The position numbers and the translations under genes are program-made. A stretch of 64,000 bases of DNA, from positions 558,001 to 622,000 of the forward strand of contig RCWM02000047.1 in assembly GCA_003667255.2 (NCBI GenBank), written 5' to 3'. Within the stretch, counting starts at the first letter, position 1; the number at the start of each line of letters is the position of its first letter. Source of the stretch: Euschistus heros (Eukaryota; Arthropoda; Insecta; Hemiptera; Pentatomidae). A model generated the notes under the pieces. The model ran no database searches. It was not told where the DNA came from and saw nothing but the letters and a program-made list of their open reading frames with translations. Shown here piece after piece: positions 43,746-55,060 of the stretch.

Positions 43746-45488
43746 TCAAAATAGTTGGTAATTTACTAGTGATTCCAATATTGAAAATATTCACTGAAAA
43801 CAATGGTGCAAGGTAATATGATAAGGTATTTCACGTGGGAGTAGGGGAAGAGTTACTGAAGTAAGGGAACATCAAAATATCTTATGTTGATTAATATGAA
43901 TGGTTCAACATATGAAAAAAAACCAACTCCAGGAAAATAATTACACACAAATTTAATGCACTAAAAACTTAAACGAACAACACATCAAATTGAAATCAAT
44001 GGTTACTAAGACATTTCTACTATTTTAAATATATAGTACTTTACCACTGATATAAGCTTCTTAAATATTTGTCTGCTTACACGATAATATTACATTAAAT
44101 TTAAAACCGCTTTTATTGTGGTTTTATCATTATTCACAACGACTGATATACCTGGGGAGAGTTTTGATTTAGTGAGACCTATACGTAGGAAGAGCACTAG
44201 ATGTATTGATAAAGTAATTGCATAATAATGGTGGTTATTTTAAGATCAAGTGTGAATAAGCTTGATTTCTTATTTTTAATCTATGATTTACTTACACCTA
44301 TAAGTAGGAAGGGCAGTCATGAAAAATGAATAGCACTGGATATATTAATACAGTAATGATGTTATAGTGGTGGTTGTATTCAGGTCTAGTGTGAATAAAC
44401 TAGATTTTTTTTTATTATAAATTTATGATTTACATAAACCTATAAGTAGGAAGGGCACTGATGGAAATTGTAGAGCACTGGATACATTGATACAGTAATG
44501 AAACTATAGCGGTGATTGTTTTCTGATAAAGTGTGAATAAGCCAGATTTTATGTTTTTAATCTGACTACCTATTCTCAACAGTTAGAGCGATTTGATATA
44601 GACTTATTACCTAAGACTATCAAGTTAAAAATATTCATCTCTACATAATATACGACAGCTTTGAAAATGATAATACATTTTTGATATAAACAAAATTTAG
44701 AATACTAAAATGTAAGGTTACAGCATTCAACTTAACTGCAATCCAACATGAAAGGAAAGCAGGATTAATAGATTGACATTAATTAAAATTAAAATTAAAT
44801 GAAATAATAGTAAATAAACTAAATCACTTACCCTGGAGCTGGCAAGCCAGCCCAATAGTAATCCTGAACAATGCACCAAGAATTTCGGGTGGCACTAAAA
44901 ACGAATAAATAAAACAACTAAACATTTTTAATGAAAATAATAATGGATACTAAACAAAATGATGCTACCAGAGAAAAAATAAATAAAAATAAAAGAATAA
45001 CGAATATACCTGTGTCAACACTAACAACCACATATGACAGTTACCGCGCCTGCGCAATGGAATTCTCTTAATCGATCCACCCCTTCCCTGTATTTTATTA
45101 ACGTTTAGGGATTACAATTATACTCGCTCCTTAAATTAAAATTAAAATATTCAATATATTATTTTTAGTTATTTTCTTTTTTGTAAAATTATTTCACAAT
45201 ATCAAATGGCAACGAGTTCAACAAAAAATTCATGAATGTACGAGAAGGTGGCCCTGGAATAGGCAAATTCGATGATCTTATATATCTGAAAGGGTTCGCA
45301 CTGTTTCTATGGGGAATTCGAAATTAATACCCCAAATTGCATATATAAAGGGTTTTGAAAATAATATTTGGCCCAATTAAAGAGCTAATACAGTAAATGT
45401 AAGGCACTAAAATGATGTTGATCCGTTCAAGCTACTTATTTGTATAAAGCTTCCATTAGTTGATTTCACATGACCGAATAAAAGACAC
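43746..45488. other. No firm gene; tandem repeat and one exon-like candidate
   Basis: Apart from the tandem repeat, the only coding-like point is 44835-44896 on the minus strand. There an acceptor (cgtttttag) and a donor (CAG|GGTAAG or CAGG|GTAAGT) bracket 62 bp that could read ATRNSWCIVQDYYWAGLPAP. No partner exon was found. Confidence 0.35.
44177..44560. repeat. Diverged tandem repeat, three copies
   Basis: The strings acctataagtaggaagggca (or close variants) begin at about 44177, 44296 and 44437. They are followed each time by an agcactggat..attgat..agtaatg block and a gtgtgaataa block. Unit lengths are 119 and 141 bp. Confidence 0.85.
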
Positions 45489-45501
45489 TCATGGAGCACA
45501 A

Positions 45502-46216
45502 TTACTACTACTCCGTGGTGCTACAGACCGATGTGATCCTTGGCCTCCTCAATGAGCCTTCGCCAGGTGGCTCTATCTTGTGCAGTCGCTCGCCAGTTGA
45601 GGGTGTTCAACAATTCTTGAGCGTCCCGAATGACGGCGTCCTCCCATCTAAGACGCGGTCTGTCTCTTCCTCTCGTCCTACACAGCTTTCCTTCCAGCGT
45701 TCTCTTGGGTATATCCTCTTCTCTCATTCTGGCCCAACGCAGTCTCCCAAGCTTGATGCGCCTCATCACATCCACCTCCCCATACAGATGATATATCTCG
45801 CTGTTTGTTCTCCTTCGCCAGGTCTCCCCTACTTTAATAGGTCCGAAAATACAGCAAAGAATTTTTCTTTCAAAGATAAGCAATCTTTTTTTCTTCGACG
45901 CCAGATAGGGTCCAAGCCTGATCCGTATGTGAGGACAGGTCTAATGAGGGTCTTATAGAGGAGACACTTCGTACGGTAGGAGATCACAGTGCTTCTGCCT
46001 TTCTTATGCAGTGGATAGATTATTCCTTTCTTCCACTGATCAGGCATTCTCTCTTCAACTCAGATAGTGAGGATAATATCGTAGAGGGCTCTTTAAAACT
46101 CCTCACCACCGTGCTTAAGAAGTTTAGCCGGAATCCCATCCTCTCCTAGAGCTTTGTTGTTGTTAAGCCTAGTGACGGCATCAACAAAATCTTCACATGT
46201 CGGTGGGTCTGGGGGA
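45502..46216 (-). mobile_element. LINE insertion with 13-bp target duplication
   Basis: tcatggagcacaa flanks both ends (45489-45501 and 46217-46229). The minus strand gives an RT entry piece (VTRLNNNKALGEDGIPAKLL, MPDQWKKGIIYPLHKKGRS). This joins directly to the end of RT (CLLYKTLIRPVLTYGS) and the C-terminus (RLRWARMREEDIPKRTLEGK, DRATWRRLIEEAKDHIGL). The central RT with the catalytic box is missing. The 3' end is a short (TAG)n-like run (ggagtagtagtaatt) instead of poly(A). Confidence 0.85.
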
Positions 46217-46229
46217 TCATGGAGCACAA

Positions 46230-46752
46230 CGATAATCCAAAAAAGAAAACTTCAGTCTCAGTGGCCGGATATTGAACCTTTCATTTATACACCATTATCG
46301 ATGGAAAAATAATAATTATGTAAAATATATTTAGTTCAATATTTTGAATATGGGTATGCATGTAACTTGGAGATTAATATATTCGCACTGAATAGAAAAC
46401 TTAATATCTTTTATCTTATTATTGGCCTCAGCTTAACTGCTTTATTTGATTTACGAATTTGCCTACTTGGAATCCTTTGGACATCTCTGTATTAAGAAAC
46501 TCTAGGGTGCCTTAGTGATCTCCTGGAGCTTTGTTGTTGTAAAGTCTAGTGCCAAACTAGGAAAATATGGATAACATTAACAAGTGATATATCAAAAATA
46601 TATTTAGATCTAGAAAAAACGTTCAATTTAATGATATTTTTTGTAGTGTAAGAAAACGAATGTTTTGCCTTTATAAAAGGTTTTTATTAGCTTGAAACGG
46701 CAACAGTACAAAATAGTTAGTTTACACAATGTTAACAATCAGTTAGACTAAC
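46230..46752 (-). other. 3' LTR region of Gypsy-3, limits uncertain
   Basis: On the minus strand a purine/pyrimidine tract (ggggaacctcccct) is followed by TGTTAGTCTAACTGATTG, a plausible LTR start near 46752, and an AATAAA signal near 46690. No second LTR is in the window, so the low end is unknown. The rest holds nothing recognisable. Confidence 0.45.
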
Positions 46753-47515
46753 AGTAGGGGAGGTTCCCCATATGAGCAGGATTAACATCACTGTTAATCA
46801 GATGGAGTGGCAGAGGGTTCTTCTGGATGTACGATGTGAGAAGGCTCTAATATTGGAGCGGGTTCATTACCATTAGGGCAAGGCTGTTCCAACGTTTCAA
46901 GGAACGAGGAGTTCCTCTAGGCGCCAATTTTCTAAGAGAAACGGTTGATTCTGATCCATCCTTCTTGCGAATTAGGGCGTAATGTGGGTTAGCCTCCAGT
47001 AATTCCACCTCTTCGACAGGGTCTTCATATTTACTGGGCCAAACGTTCCTTTTGGCGAGCACGGGACCAGGGTTAACCAAGATGGCAAGGTGACTCCATT
47101 GGCTGAGCGGCGAGGATGAGTGAAAAACCGTTCGTGAGGAGTGGAGTTAGTCGCTGTGCAAAGTAGATATCGAATAGTGTGAAGCGATTCATGTAGGACC
47201 TTCTCCCAGTCCTCTGTCCGCAGTCCTTGAGTCTACAAAGAGAGGCAAATTGTTTTCCATAGAGTTCCATTGAGGCGTTCAATTTGCCTGTTCCCTTCTG
47301 GATTATATGGGGTTGTCCTGCTGATGGCTACAACATTCGAATGGAGGAATTCCTTAACTTCCCTAGACATGAAGGAAGCTTCCCCGGTCAGAGTGGACAT
47401 AAGCTGGCATTCCAAACAATCAGAAATGATTTTTGAGACATTTAACAGTGGCAGCAGAAACATCATGACAGGCATATGCAAAAGGAAAACGGGAAAACTC
47501 GTCAATGATGGTGAG
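46753..47515 (-). pseudogene. Gypsy-3 integrase core and C-terminus
   Basis: The minus strand begins LLTIIDEFSRFPFAYAC next to the BEL insertion, then LFGMPAYVHSDRGSSFM-like pieces with the second Asp and NPEGNRQIERLNGTLWKTI with the Glu, in changing frames. The tail reads YEDPVEEVELLEANPHYALI and RKKDGSESTVSLRKLAPRG. With the first Asp region on the far side of the BEL element (53845 and above), this is the integrase of one Gypsy element in minus orientation. Confidence 0.85.
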
Positions 47516-47520
47516 GAGGT

Positions 47521-47796
47521 TGTCGCGCCGCTTGCTATTGGTTTTATTATTATATTATTAGTTTATTGTTATTTTTTATCTTTCATTTTCTGTTTGTCAT
47601 TATTATTATTATTTGTAAAAAGTGTTAATTTCTTAAAAAGTGTTTAAGTTCTGTTGTGATAAATTTTGTTTACTGAACCTGGCAACACTGAGTGCTTATA
47701 TAAACAGATGATTACTTTTTCCTAATGCTAGAAAAAATCTAACATAGTTTTTTTTTTTTTTGTTTTGTGCTCTGTGCTATTCTTGTTTAATAAAAC
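47521..47796 (+). repeat. BEL element 2 left LTR, 3'-truncated
   Basis: It is collinear with 53458-53728 (tgtcgcgccgcttgctattg onward) until aataaaac, with a longer T tract near 47747-47761 and few substitutions. The last part of the LTR is missing. Confidence 0.9.
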
Positions 47797-47849
47797 AGTT
47801 TAATGCAGCGATACACAATCTACCCTATTTGCCTAAGGACCCAAATTCA

Positions 47850-48600
47850 CGTATTTAAAGAATAAATTAAAAGAGGTTCCTTTCAGTCTGGTTAGTTCTC
47901 ATGAAAATTATGATGCCGCTTACCAAGTTTTGGTAAATGAATATTCGTTTCGATTCCGATTTGCACAAGGCAACTTACTCAACCTCAATACTCTTCCAAA
48001 TTTTAATGAATATCGCCATAGTTCACTCGAGGACGTTTTCCACTCAGCTCAGGGATGGGTGGATTCTGTCATCAAATTACCGGTTGACAACTTAGCAGAT
48101 TTGTTGCTCTTTCATCAATTGTATCTAAAACTAGTTACTTATTTACAAGAGAAGTTTGTAAGGCAGTTCATCACAAATAATGAAGCAGTTCCAACGCTTG
48201 ACAACTTATTTACATTTCTGCGATCTGATGTGAATGCCCAGCGCCTTCTACCTAGTTTCAGAGCCACCAGATCCACAAGCCGTCCTGTTAGTCCTGCTCA
48301 GGTGAAACAAAGATCGCCTGAAAACCGAAGAAAACCGTTTCATGCACATAGCGTTACTGTAGTACATCAAAACAATGATAACTCGCGATCGAAAAATTGC
48401 TCACCTGTACCATCACAGAGTGCATCATTCAGCTGCTACAGATGCAAACAATCGCATTTATTATACTTTTGTCCAGAATTCCTCCGTCTTTCAGCTATGG
48501 ACAAATTAAAATTTGTCAACACAGTTCAATTATGCCGGAACTTTTTGGCCACACCAATACAGACTGTCCTTCTCAGCGCCGATGCAGGAAGTGTAACTAA
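47850..48600 (+). pseudogene. BEL element 2 gag
   Basis: It begins mid-domain (KFTYLKNKLKEVPFSLVSSH, NYDAAYQVLVNEYSFRFRFA) after the deletion at the left LTR. FVRQFITNNEAVPTLDNLFT and FLRSDVNAQRLLPS follow, then a cysteine cluster CYRCKQSHLLYFCPEFLRLS. A shift near 48535 moves the second cluster (FGHTNTDCPSQRRCRKCN) to another frame. These are the DUF1759 gag core and BEL-type zinc knuckles. Confidence 0.82.
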
Positions 48601-49089
48601 GCCCATCACACCTTCCTACACGAAGCCACCGTGGAAGAGGGGTATGTTCCAGCACCTGTCAATTCTCTCGAACCTGGTCAACGTGAAGCTCAGAGAAGAT
48701 CTCTTCACCAAGAACGCAGAGGGGATCAACTATACCAACGCCTTTCTATTCTACTTCCTCTTTACATTCTCAGTTGCCTTGACCAAAAGAGAACAAGTCA
48801 AGTCAGTATGAACACTTTAATGGTTCTGTAAAAAATGGTAATTCCCCAATTCTCATAGGTACTAATTTGTTGAATAATTCTCTTTTGGTTCAAAAAAAAA
48901 GGTTCTGTAAATAACTTTTGTAGAAAGTACAATTCATTTTCTAACACGTCACTCAGCTCCCATTGTCAATTCTCATCCAAGGACACACATTGTAGTAGTA
49001 AGCGTGGGAAGCCTAAACCATCCCTTCGATTCAACTACAGACATTCTCCTCATACTCCACTCAGTAGTAAATCAAAATTAAAATCGTCA

Positions 49090-50521
49090 TTGCACTTTTC
49101 CCCCTCAGTTGCACTAATACCCACAGTTAGAACTGTTTTATCCTCTAATGGAGCTCATCCAATACAAGTGCGAGCATTATTTGATAGTCGTTCCGAGGCT
49201 TCCTTCATAACCGATGAAACAGCCCGCTTAGCACAGTTACAAATTCTACCTGTCAAAAGTGAAGTAATTGGAGTAGGGGGAAGCCAATCAGTTGAAATAT
49301 TAGGAGTGGCCACTGCATTTACCATCGTTCATAACAATACCTGTTTCTCTGAGAGTTCTGAATCAAGTTGCTAGAAACCTCCCATCACAATCATTTTCTG
49401 TTAATAAGTGGCCTCATCTCTCCAATTATCAACTAGCTGACCCAGATTTTAACCTTAGTAAGCCTGTTGATCTAATTTTCGGTGCAGATATTGTGGCACG
49501 AACGTTGATTCCTGGTTTTGTTTATGCCGTAGGCTCTTCTCCTTGCTTGCAAAATTCTTGTTTTGGTTGGCTGGCTTTAGGAAAAATCCGTCTCCAATCA
49601 AGTAATTTGTCAGTGCGATTCTGCAGTGAACCCAAAGTACAGTGCTTTCTGCCTGATTCTAGTACTAATTCAGATAACCTTGTTACCAATCATAACACCT
49701 CTCAATTTGTAAGTGTACATATCCCTAGCCACTTAAGCCGTTCTGATCCTGATCAAGTCCTTTTCAATGACTCTGACTCTGATCAGATTGATACCCAAGA
49801 ACTAGAAAGTGATATGATTGTTTTTCAGGCTCGTTTAAATTCATTACGAGAAATTCCTAAGCCACAAAGACTTTCTCGCGATCGTCGATTGGCATGTATT
49901 GCTACTGTTAGGTCAGTAAACAACGATTCCCCTCGAGATCCTTTATTTAGCAATTACCGTCATTCAGTTGGAGAGAAAGAAAAATTTGAAATTGTTCCCT
50001 ACCGAGTTCATCTCTGTCCGAAAGTGTCCGGTCGACCCACAATTGCTAGCTCTGTTTCTCATGCCATTTCGACGATGTCATTATTAGAACAGACAAATTC
50101 ATTATTGCAAGAAATGATGGATATTGAGGACTTGGATAAATCACATGCACTTACTGATTTAGAGACCAAAGCTGAACTTTCCTTCATTCAGTCAGTGTCC
50201 CAACTTTCTGGAGGCCAGTATTCTGTGGCTCTGCCCTTTGCAAAACACCCATCTGAATTGGGAGATTCTAGGTTTATTGCTATTAGACGACTGAATCAGT
50301 TGGTACGAAAGTTTAAGAACAATTCTGCATTGAAGAAAGCCTATGTACAGTTTATGGATGAGTACTGCAGCCTCGGTCATATGCGACTAATTTCTCCTCC
50401 CCTTACAGGTGAACTTAACTATTATATGCCTCACCATGCTGTCCACAGGCCTGATGACCCCCCTGAAAAGATCCGGGTGGTCTTCAATGCTTCTCAGAAC
50501 ACCTCTAATGGTTATCCCTAA
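49090..50521 (+). pseudogene. BEL element 2 protease (DUF1758) and linker to RT
   Basis: The frame 49090-49374 has VRALFDSRSEASFITDETAR, the BEL protease site with the usual D-S-G changed to D-S-R. After a frameshift near 49350 it continues DPDFNLSKPVDLIFGADIVA and FGWLALGKIRLQ. A variable linker follows up to the RT entry HHAVHRPDDPPEKIRVVFNA. A one-base shift at about 50520 separates it from RT. Confidence 0.85.
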
Positions 50522-51981
50522 ATGACATCCTGCTTGTTGGACCCAAACTTCAGTCTGATATCTCAGCGGTTGTAACCCGTTTCCGTAAAGATAAATATGT
50601 TTTCACTTCTGATATCGAAAAGATGTTTCGCCAAATCACTCATCCAAAACCTGATCAAACATTTTTAAGAATCGTTCGGTGTGCCAATGAAGATGAGCCA
50701 GTTAGAGACTACGCTTTAACCACAGTAACATATGGAACTGTATCTGCCCCATTTTTGGCCAACCGTGTAATTTCTCATTTAGCTGAGACAAATGCTGCAA
50801 CCCATCCCATTGCAGCTGACATTCTTTTAAAAAGGTGCTACGTTGATGACGTGTCAAGTGGTGCTGAAACCCTCAAAGGTGCTATCGTCGCTCGTGATCA
50901 GTTAATCGATCTTTTAGGCTCAGCAAATTTTAGATTAAGGAAATGGGCTTCAAACTGTCCTCAGTTGTTGGAGGGTATTCCTCAAGAGTATTTCTCTCCA
51001 GTAGAGTGGGCTGAACCTCCAGATAAGCCCTTAAGAATTTTGGGCCTCGCCTGGAATCCCAATTCTGATCACTTCTATTTTTATGTAAAGTCTGTGGATT
51101 TTGTTGAAACAAAGCGTCAATTGGCCAGCCAAATTGGCAAGCTTTATGATCCTCTAGGATGGCTTATGCCAGTCACAGTTCGTGCTCGTCGCATACAAAG
51201 AGCAGTTTGTCAATTAAAGTTGGACTGGGATGATATGATTCCATCTGAATTGATAGAAGTATGGTCAAAAATCGCTTCCTCTCTACCCTTTTTGTCTAAT
51301 CTACAAATACCTCGTCATATCCTATCGTTTAAGTCTGACCAGTGGTTGATTGGTTTTGCTGATGCATCAGAAAAGGCTTATGCAGCGGTTGTTTACCATG
51401 TTACTATTTTCAACAACCATTCTCAGTCAAATGCTATTCGCTTGGTAATGTCTAGGGCTTTCATTGCCCCTTTAAAAATTGAGTTTTTGCCTCGCCTAGA
51501 ACTTTTGGCTGCAGAACTGTTAAGCAAATTATTTTCCAAAGTACGTAATAGTTTCCCAATTGTTGATGATGATCACATTCTAGCCATTTCAGATAGTACT
51601 GTTGCACTCTCTTGGATCTGTGCAGACCCCCCTCCGGTGTGGAAAGTATTTGTTGGAAATCGAGTGTCAAAAATTTTAAAATCCATGCCAGCCTGCAAGT
51701 GGTTTCATGTCCAGTCAAGTGATAACCCAGCAGACCTAGCATCACGAGGACTACTCCCTTCAGAAATACTAAACAATCAGCTGTGGTGGTCTGGTCCTGA
51801 ATGGCTAGCTCACCCATTCGAAAACTGGAGGTTGAAGTCAGTGAAACCTTCCTTAACAGACCCACTTGTTGCTGAAGAACAGCGAACAAACCAACTCGGT
51901 TCCTTAATCTGTCAAGCTGCACCCTCTCCTCTTGAGTCCCGATACAGTTCTTTTATTCGGTTGAAACGCATAACGGCATAA
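50522..51981 (+). pseudogene. BEL element 2 reverse transcriptase and RNase H
   Basis: After the shift the frame reads LNDILLVGPKLQSDISAVVT, YVFTSDIEKMFRQI (motif A), YALTTVTYGTVSAPFLANRV and the catalytic KRCYVDDVSSG. The BEL thumb is LRKWASNCPQLLEG. RNase H follows: WLIGFADASEKAYAAVVYH, RLELLAAELLSKLFSKVRN, ISDSTVALSWI and VQSSDNPADLASRG. The residues of both enzymes look intact. The frame stops at 51979 (TAA) but goes on in the same register into integrase, so this is a nonsense mutation. Confidence 0.9.
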
Positions 51982-53430
51982 TGTTTACGTTTCATTGGCA
52001 ACTGTCAGCGCCCCAAACCAATTAGAAAGTCTGGTCCATTGACTTCCAGTGAATTGCTTTTTTCTGAAACTGCCATTATTAGGGTCAATCAACAAACCTA
52101 TTTTTTAGACCTGATTAAAGATATGCAATCGGTTAAACCAAAACTTCGACTCTGTAATGTCCTTGGTCTTTTCCAGGATAGTCATTCTATTATCCGTGTT
52201 GGTGGACGTTTACGAAATTCTAGTCTACCGTTTAATTCAAAGCATACCGCGTTGCTCCCAAAAAAGTCACCTCTAACCCTATTAGTAATCAATCAAGCTC
52301 ATAAAGACTGCTTGCACATAGGCCCTCGTGCAACATTGGCATATTTGAGACAACGATTTTGGATTGTTGATGGGCGCAACACTGTGCGGCAAGCATTGAA
52401 AAAGTGTACAAAGTGTTTTTCTGTCTCGCCTAAACCCTTTCAACCTATAATGGGTCAGTTGACAAAGGATAGGTTAGATCACCTTTATCCCTTTTCACAA
52501 GTTGGCATAGATTTCACTGGTCCATTCTCTGTAAATATCCCTGGTATCTGCGGTTCTCGGGCAATATCCTTATATGTCGCTGTATTTGTTTGTTTTACCA
52601 CAAACGCGGTTCATTTAGAACCAGTTTTTGATTCGTCCACGGATGGATGTTTGCAGGCTTAGGAACGATTCATCGCGCGCAGAGGATTGCCATCCGTTAT
52701 CTGGACGGATAATGGAACTAATTTCGTGGGGACTGCAGGCTGTATTCGCCAGTTAAAAACTGCAATGAACCATGAAGCTCAAACTCGCCTCGTCGACTCT
52801 ACTTCTGCTCGGGGAATTGAATGGAAGTTTATACCCCCTCGTGCTCCACACATGGGCGGATTTTGGGAGAGTACTGTTAAGTCATTCAAGCGTCTATTGA
52901 AGATAAATTTAAGGAACCAATCCCCTTCGTTCACTACCTTTTATACAATCTTAGTCCGAATAGAATCAATACTTAATTCACGCCCTCGCGTTCATTTGTC
53001 TGGATCTCCAGATGACATTGAAACCTTAACTCCAGCTCACTTCTTAGTCCAACGCCCAATGCAAGCCCTACCCCCTTGTGAAAATTCATTTAACTCCCAT
53101 CTAGCTCCGAAGTGGAAATTTGTCAAGCAATCAGTGGAATCATTTTGGTCTCGTTGGAAAAAAGAGTATTTGTTTGACCTGCAGACAAGGCAAAAATGGA
53201 ACACACCATACCGTGAACCTTAAATAGATGACGTTGTCCTCATTATTGAAGATAATGCACCTCCATTGTACTGGCCAATGGGTAGCATTGTTCAGTTATT
53301 TGAAGGCAAAGATCATAAATCTCGAGTTGCCAGAGTACGTACACAATCCGGTTTTATTAATAGACCTGTTATTCGTTTGTGTCCTCTTCCATTAGATGGG
53401 CAGCAAGGTCAATCAATAAAAAAAAAACAA
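51982..53430 (+). pseudogene. BEL element 2 integrase
   Basis: In the same frame as RT come the zinc-binding region (NQAHKDCLHIGPRATLAYLR, KKCTKCFSV) and the core: FSQVGIDFTGPFSVN (Asp), LPSVIWTDNGTNFVGT (Asp) and PHMGGFWESTVKSFKRLL (Glu). The BEL tail follows (LYWPMGSIVQLFEGKDHKSR, RVARVRTQSG, NRPVIRLCPLP). Stops at 52660 (TAG) and 53221 (TAA) break it. From about 50522 to 53430 only three nonsense codons separate this pol from an open frame. Confidence 0.9.
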
Positions 53431-53457
53431 ATTACGGCGATTTTTGTGGGGGGAGAA

Positions 53458-53839
53458 TGTCGCGCCGCTTGCTATTGGTTTTATTATTATATTATTAGTT
53501 TATTGTTCTTTTTTTTATCTTTCATTTTCTGTTTGTCATTATTATTTTATTATTTGTAAAAAGTGTTAATTTCTTAAAAAATGTTTAAGTTCTGTTGTGA
53601 TAAATTTTGTTTACAGAACCTGGCAACACTGATTGCTTATATAAACAGATGATTACTTTTTCCTAATGCTAGAAAAAATCTAACATAATTTCTTTTGTTT
53701 TGTGCTCTGTGCTATTCTTGTTTAATAAAACTATGAAAAGATATTGATGAGTGTTTAGTTCAATTATTCATCAGTGAACTGTTAAATATTAAAATTTATA
53801 AAAAAAGGTCTGTAGCGGATAGTCCAAAGAGACTATTCA
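53458..53839 (+). repeat. BEL element 2 right LTR, 382 bp
   Basis: It starts TGTCGCG directly after a purine-rich tract (gtggggggagaa) and ends in CA just before the GAGGT duplication. The reconstruction of Gypsy-3 fixes its right end. Confidence 0.9.
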
Positions 53840-53844
53840 GAGGT

Positions 53845-54320
53845 AGAAGTTCCGTGATTTGGAAGGGAGAGGGCCTTTAAAGTCTATGTTGATGCGTTCA
53901 AATGGAGAAGTGGCTTTTATTAGGGTCCCAGAAGTCTTTAAGTAAGCAGATGTTACAGCTTAAAATCATCTTTTTGATATCCTCAAGTGAATAAGGGATG
54001 TTCTTACGTAGAACATGATGTAAGAACATCACTTTTGAGCCAATGGTACATTCGTGTAACACCAGGTTGGCACAAAGATTGGTGAAGCTGGAGCAAGTCA
54101 GTATAAGTGGAAGCATTACAGACACGGGAAAGTGTGTCTGCCTTGGTGTTGTCTTCACCAGGACGGTAGGTTATATCATAAAAAAACGGACCCAGCTCCA
54201 GCCGCCATCTAGCGATCTTCTCATTTTTGACCTTACTCCCATGCTTCCGGTCAAAAATGAAAGACAGAGCCTCTTGATCAGTTATGAGGCGAAAATGTTT
54301 GCCAGTGAGAAATGCTCTCT
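53845..54320 (-). pseudogene. Gypsy-3 RNase H end and integrase zinc domain
   Basis: The minus strand reads RHGSKVKNEKIARWRLELGP and DITYRPGEDNTKADTLSRV, the end of RNase H. LHQSLCQPGVTRMYHWLKS, then NIPYSLEDIKKMILSCNICL, the integrase HHCC domain, and INIDFKGPLPSKSRNFYL with the first catalytic Asp follow at the BEL junction. Stops and shifts occur throughout. Confidence 0.8.
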
Positions 54321-54840
54321 AGTGTTTCAAGGATTCAACAATTGCCGCAGCCTCCTTTTCAATTGATGGGTGACCACTGATTTCAGATTTGCTAAGTGAA
54401 CGCGAGAAAAAAAAACCAACCGGACGTCCATCTTGACTAAGGGTAGCTGCTGGTGCAAACTTTGAGACATCGGTTTCCACTACAAGTGGGCGAGATTCAC
54501 CAATGGTTATGACGACTGAGCTGGCAATATCCTTTTTCAGATTTTCAAAAGCAGAAGCAGTAGATGGATTCAGCGGAAATGATATGGCATCAATTAATTC
54601 CCGGATTTTAACTGAAAACTTTGGTATCCATTTCGAGTAATGAGCGAAGAAACCAAGAACTCGCTTCAGTGATTCCGAGTTATGTGGCAGTGGCATATCC
54701 AACAACGGGGCAAGGCGTGAAGGGTCCGGCTTGATTGAGTGGAATGAAACAAGATGTCGAAGAAGTTTTACGCTTGCAAGGGTAGGCTGGTAAACTGATA
54801 GAGCTTACCCATTGCTTCAAAATCAGCAATATCAAAATAA
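54321..54840 (-). pseudogene. Gypsy-3 RT end and RNase H
   Basis: The minus frame 54705-54319 reads LDMPLPHNSESLKRVLGFFA, HYSKWIPKFSVKIRELIDAI, VVETDVSKFAPAATLSQDGR and HPSIEKEAAAIVESLKH. This is the RT-RNase H junction of a Gypsy element. Just upstream (54840-54720) protease sequence passes directly into IKPDPSRLAPL, so the catalytic RT is deleted. Confidence 0.8.
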
Positions 54841-55060
54841 CTGGAATATTGTGTACCCTGACAAAGTCTAGGCTGACAAAGCTACCAGAACTCCCAGTAT
54901 CCACAAGACAGTTGTATGGTACGCCATTTACAAGAGAAGGGGTAACAGCACGGCTTAAATGAAACAAAAACCCGGAATAGTTCAGTAAGTCTTCAAGTAC
55001 CTTGCCTGTTGCACTTGTTGTTGAGTAGGCACATCTGGTTAAAGGGGCCTTAAAATCCCT
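54841..55060 (-). pseudogene. Gypsy-3 protease
   Basis: The minus strand gives LTRCAYSTTSATGKVLEDLL, then VNGVPYNCLVDTGSSGSFVS and LDFVRVHNIPVIL. LVDTGSS is an intact aspartic protease site. The frame is open to 55081, but its first residues belong to a LINE endonuclease piece, so the ORF is a chimera of two elements. Confidence 0.75.

Larger units (their letters stand above)
47521..53839 (+). mobile_element. BEL/Pao element 2, nearly full length
   Basis: The 5-mer GAGGT flanks both ends (47516-47520 and 53840-53844). The right LTR (53458-53839) starts TGTCGCG and ends ATTCA. The left LTR (from 47521) matches its first 270 or so bases up to aataaaac, then is joined directly to the middle of gag, so its 3' part, the leader and the gag start are deleted. 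Gag, protease, RT, RNase H and integrase follow in the usual BEL/Pao order. It sits inside the integrase of Gypsy-3 in the opposite orientation. Confidence 0.93.
46740..55060 (-). mobile_element. Gypsy-3 LTR retrotransposon, split by a BEL element
   Basis: Minus-strand order is protease (about 55060-54850), end of RT and RNase H (54740-54200), integrase zinc region (54150-53845), BEL insertion, integrase core and tail (47515-46753), candidate 3' LTR. Joining across the BEL element with one copy of GAGGT removed gives RNFYL followed by LTIIDEF in frame. Most of RT is deleted, and gag and the 5' LTR are absent. The upstream end runs into a LINE endonuclease piece. Confidence 0.85.
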
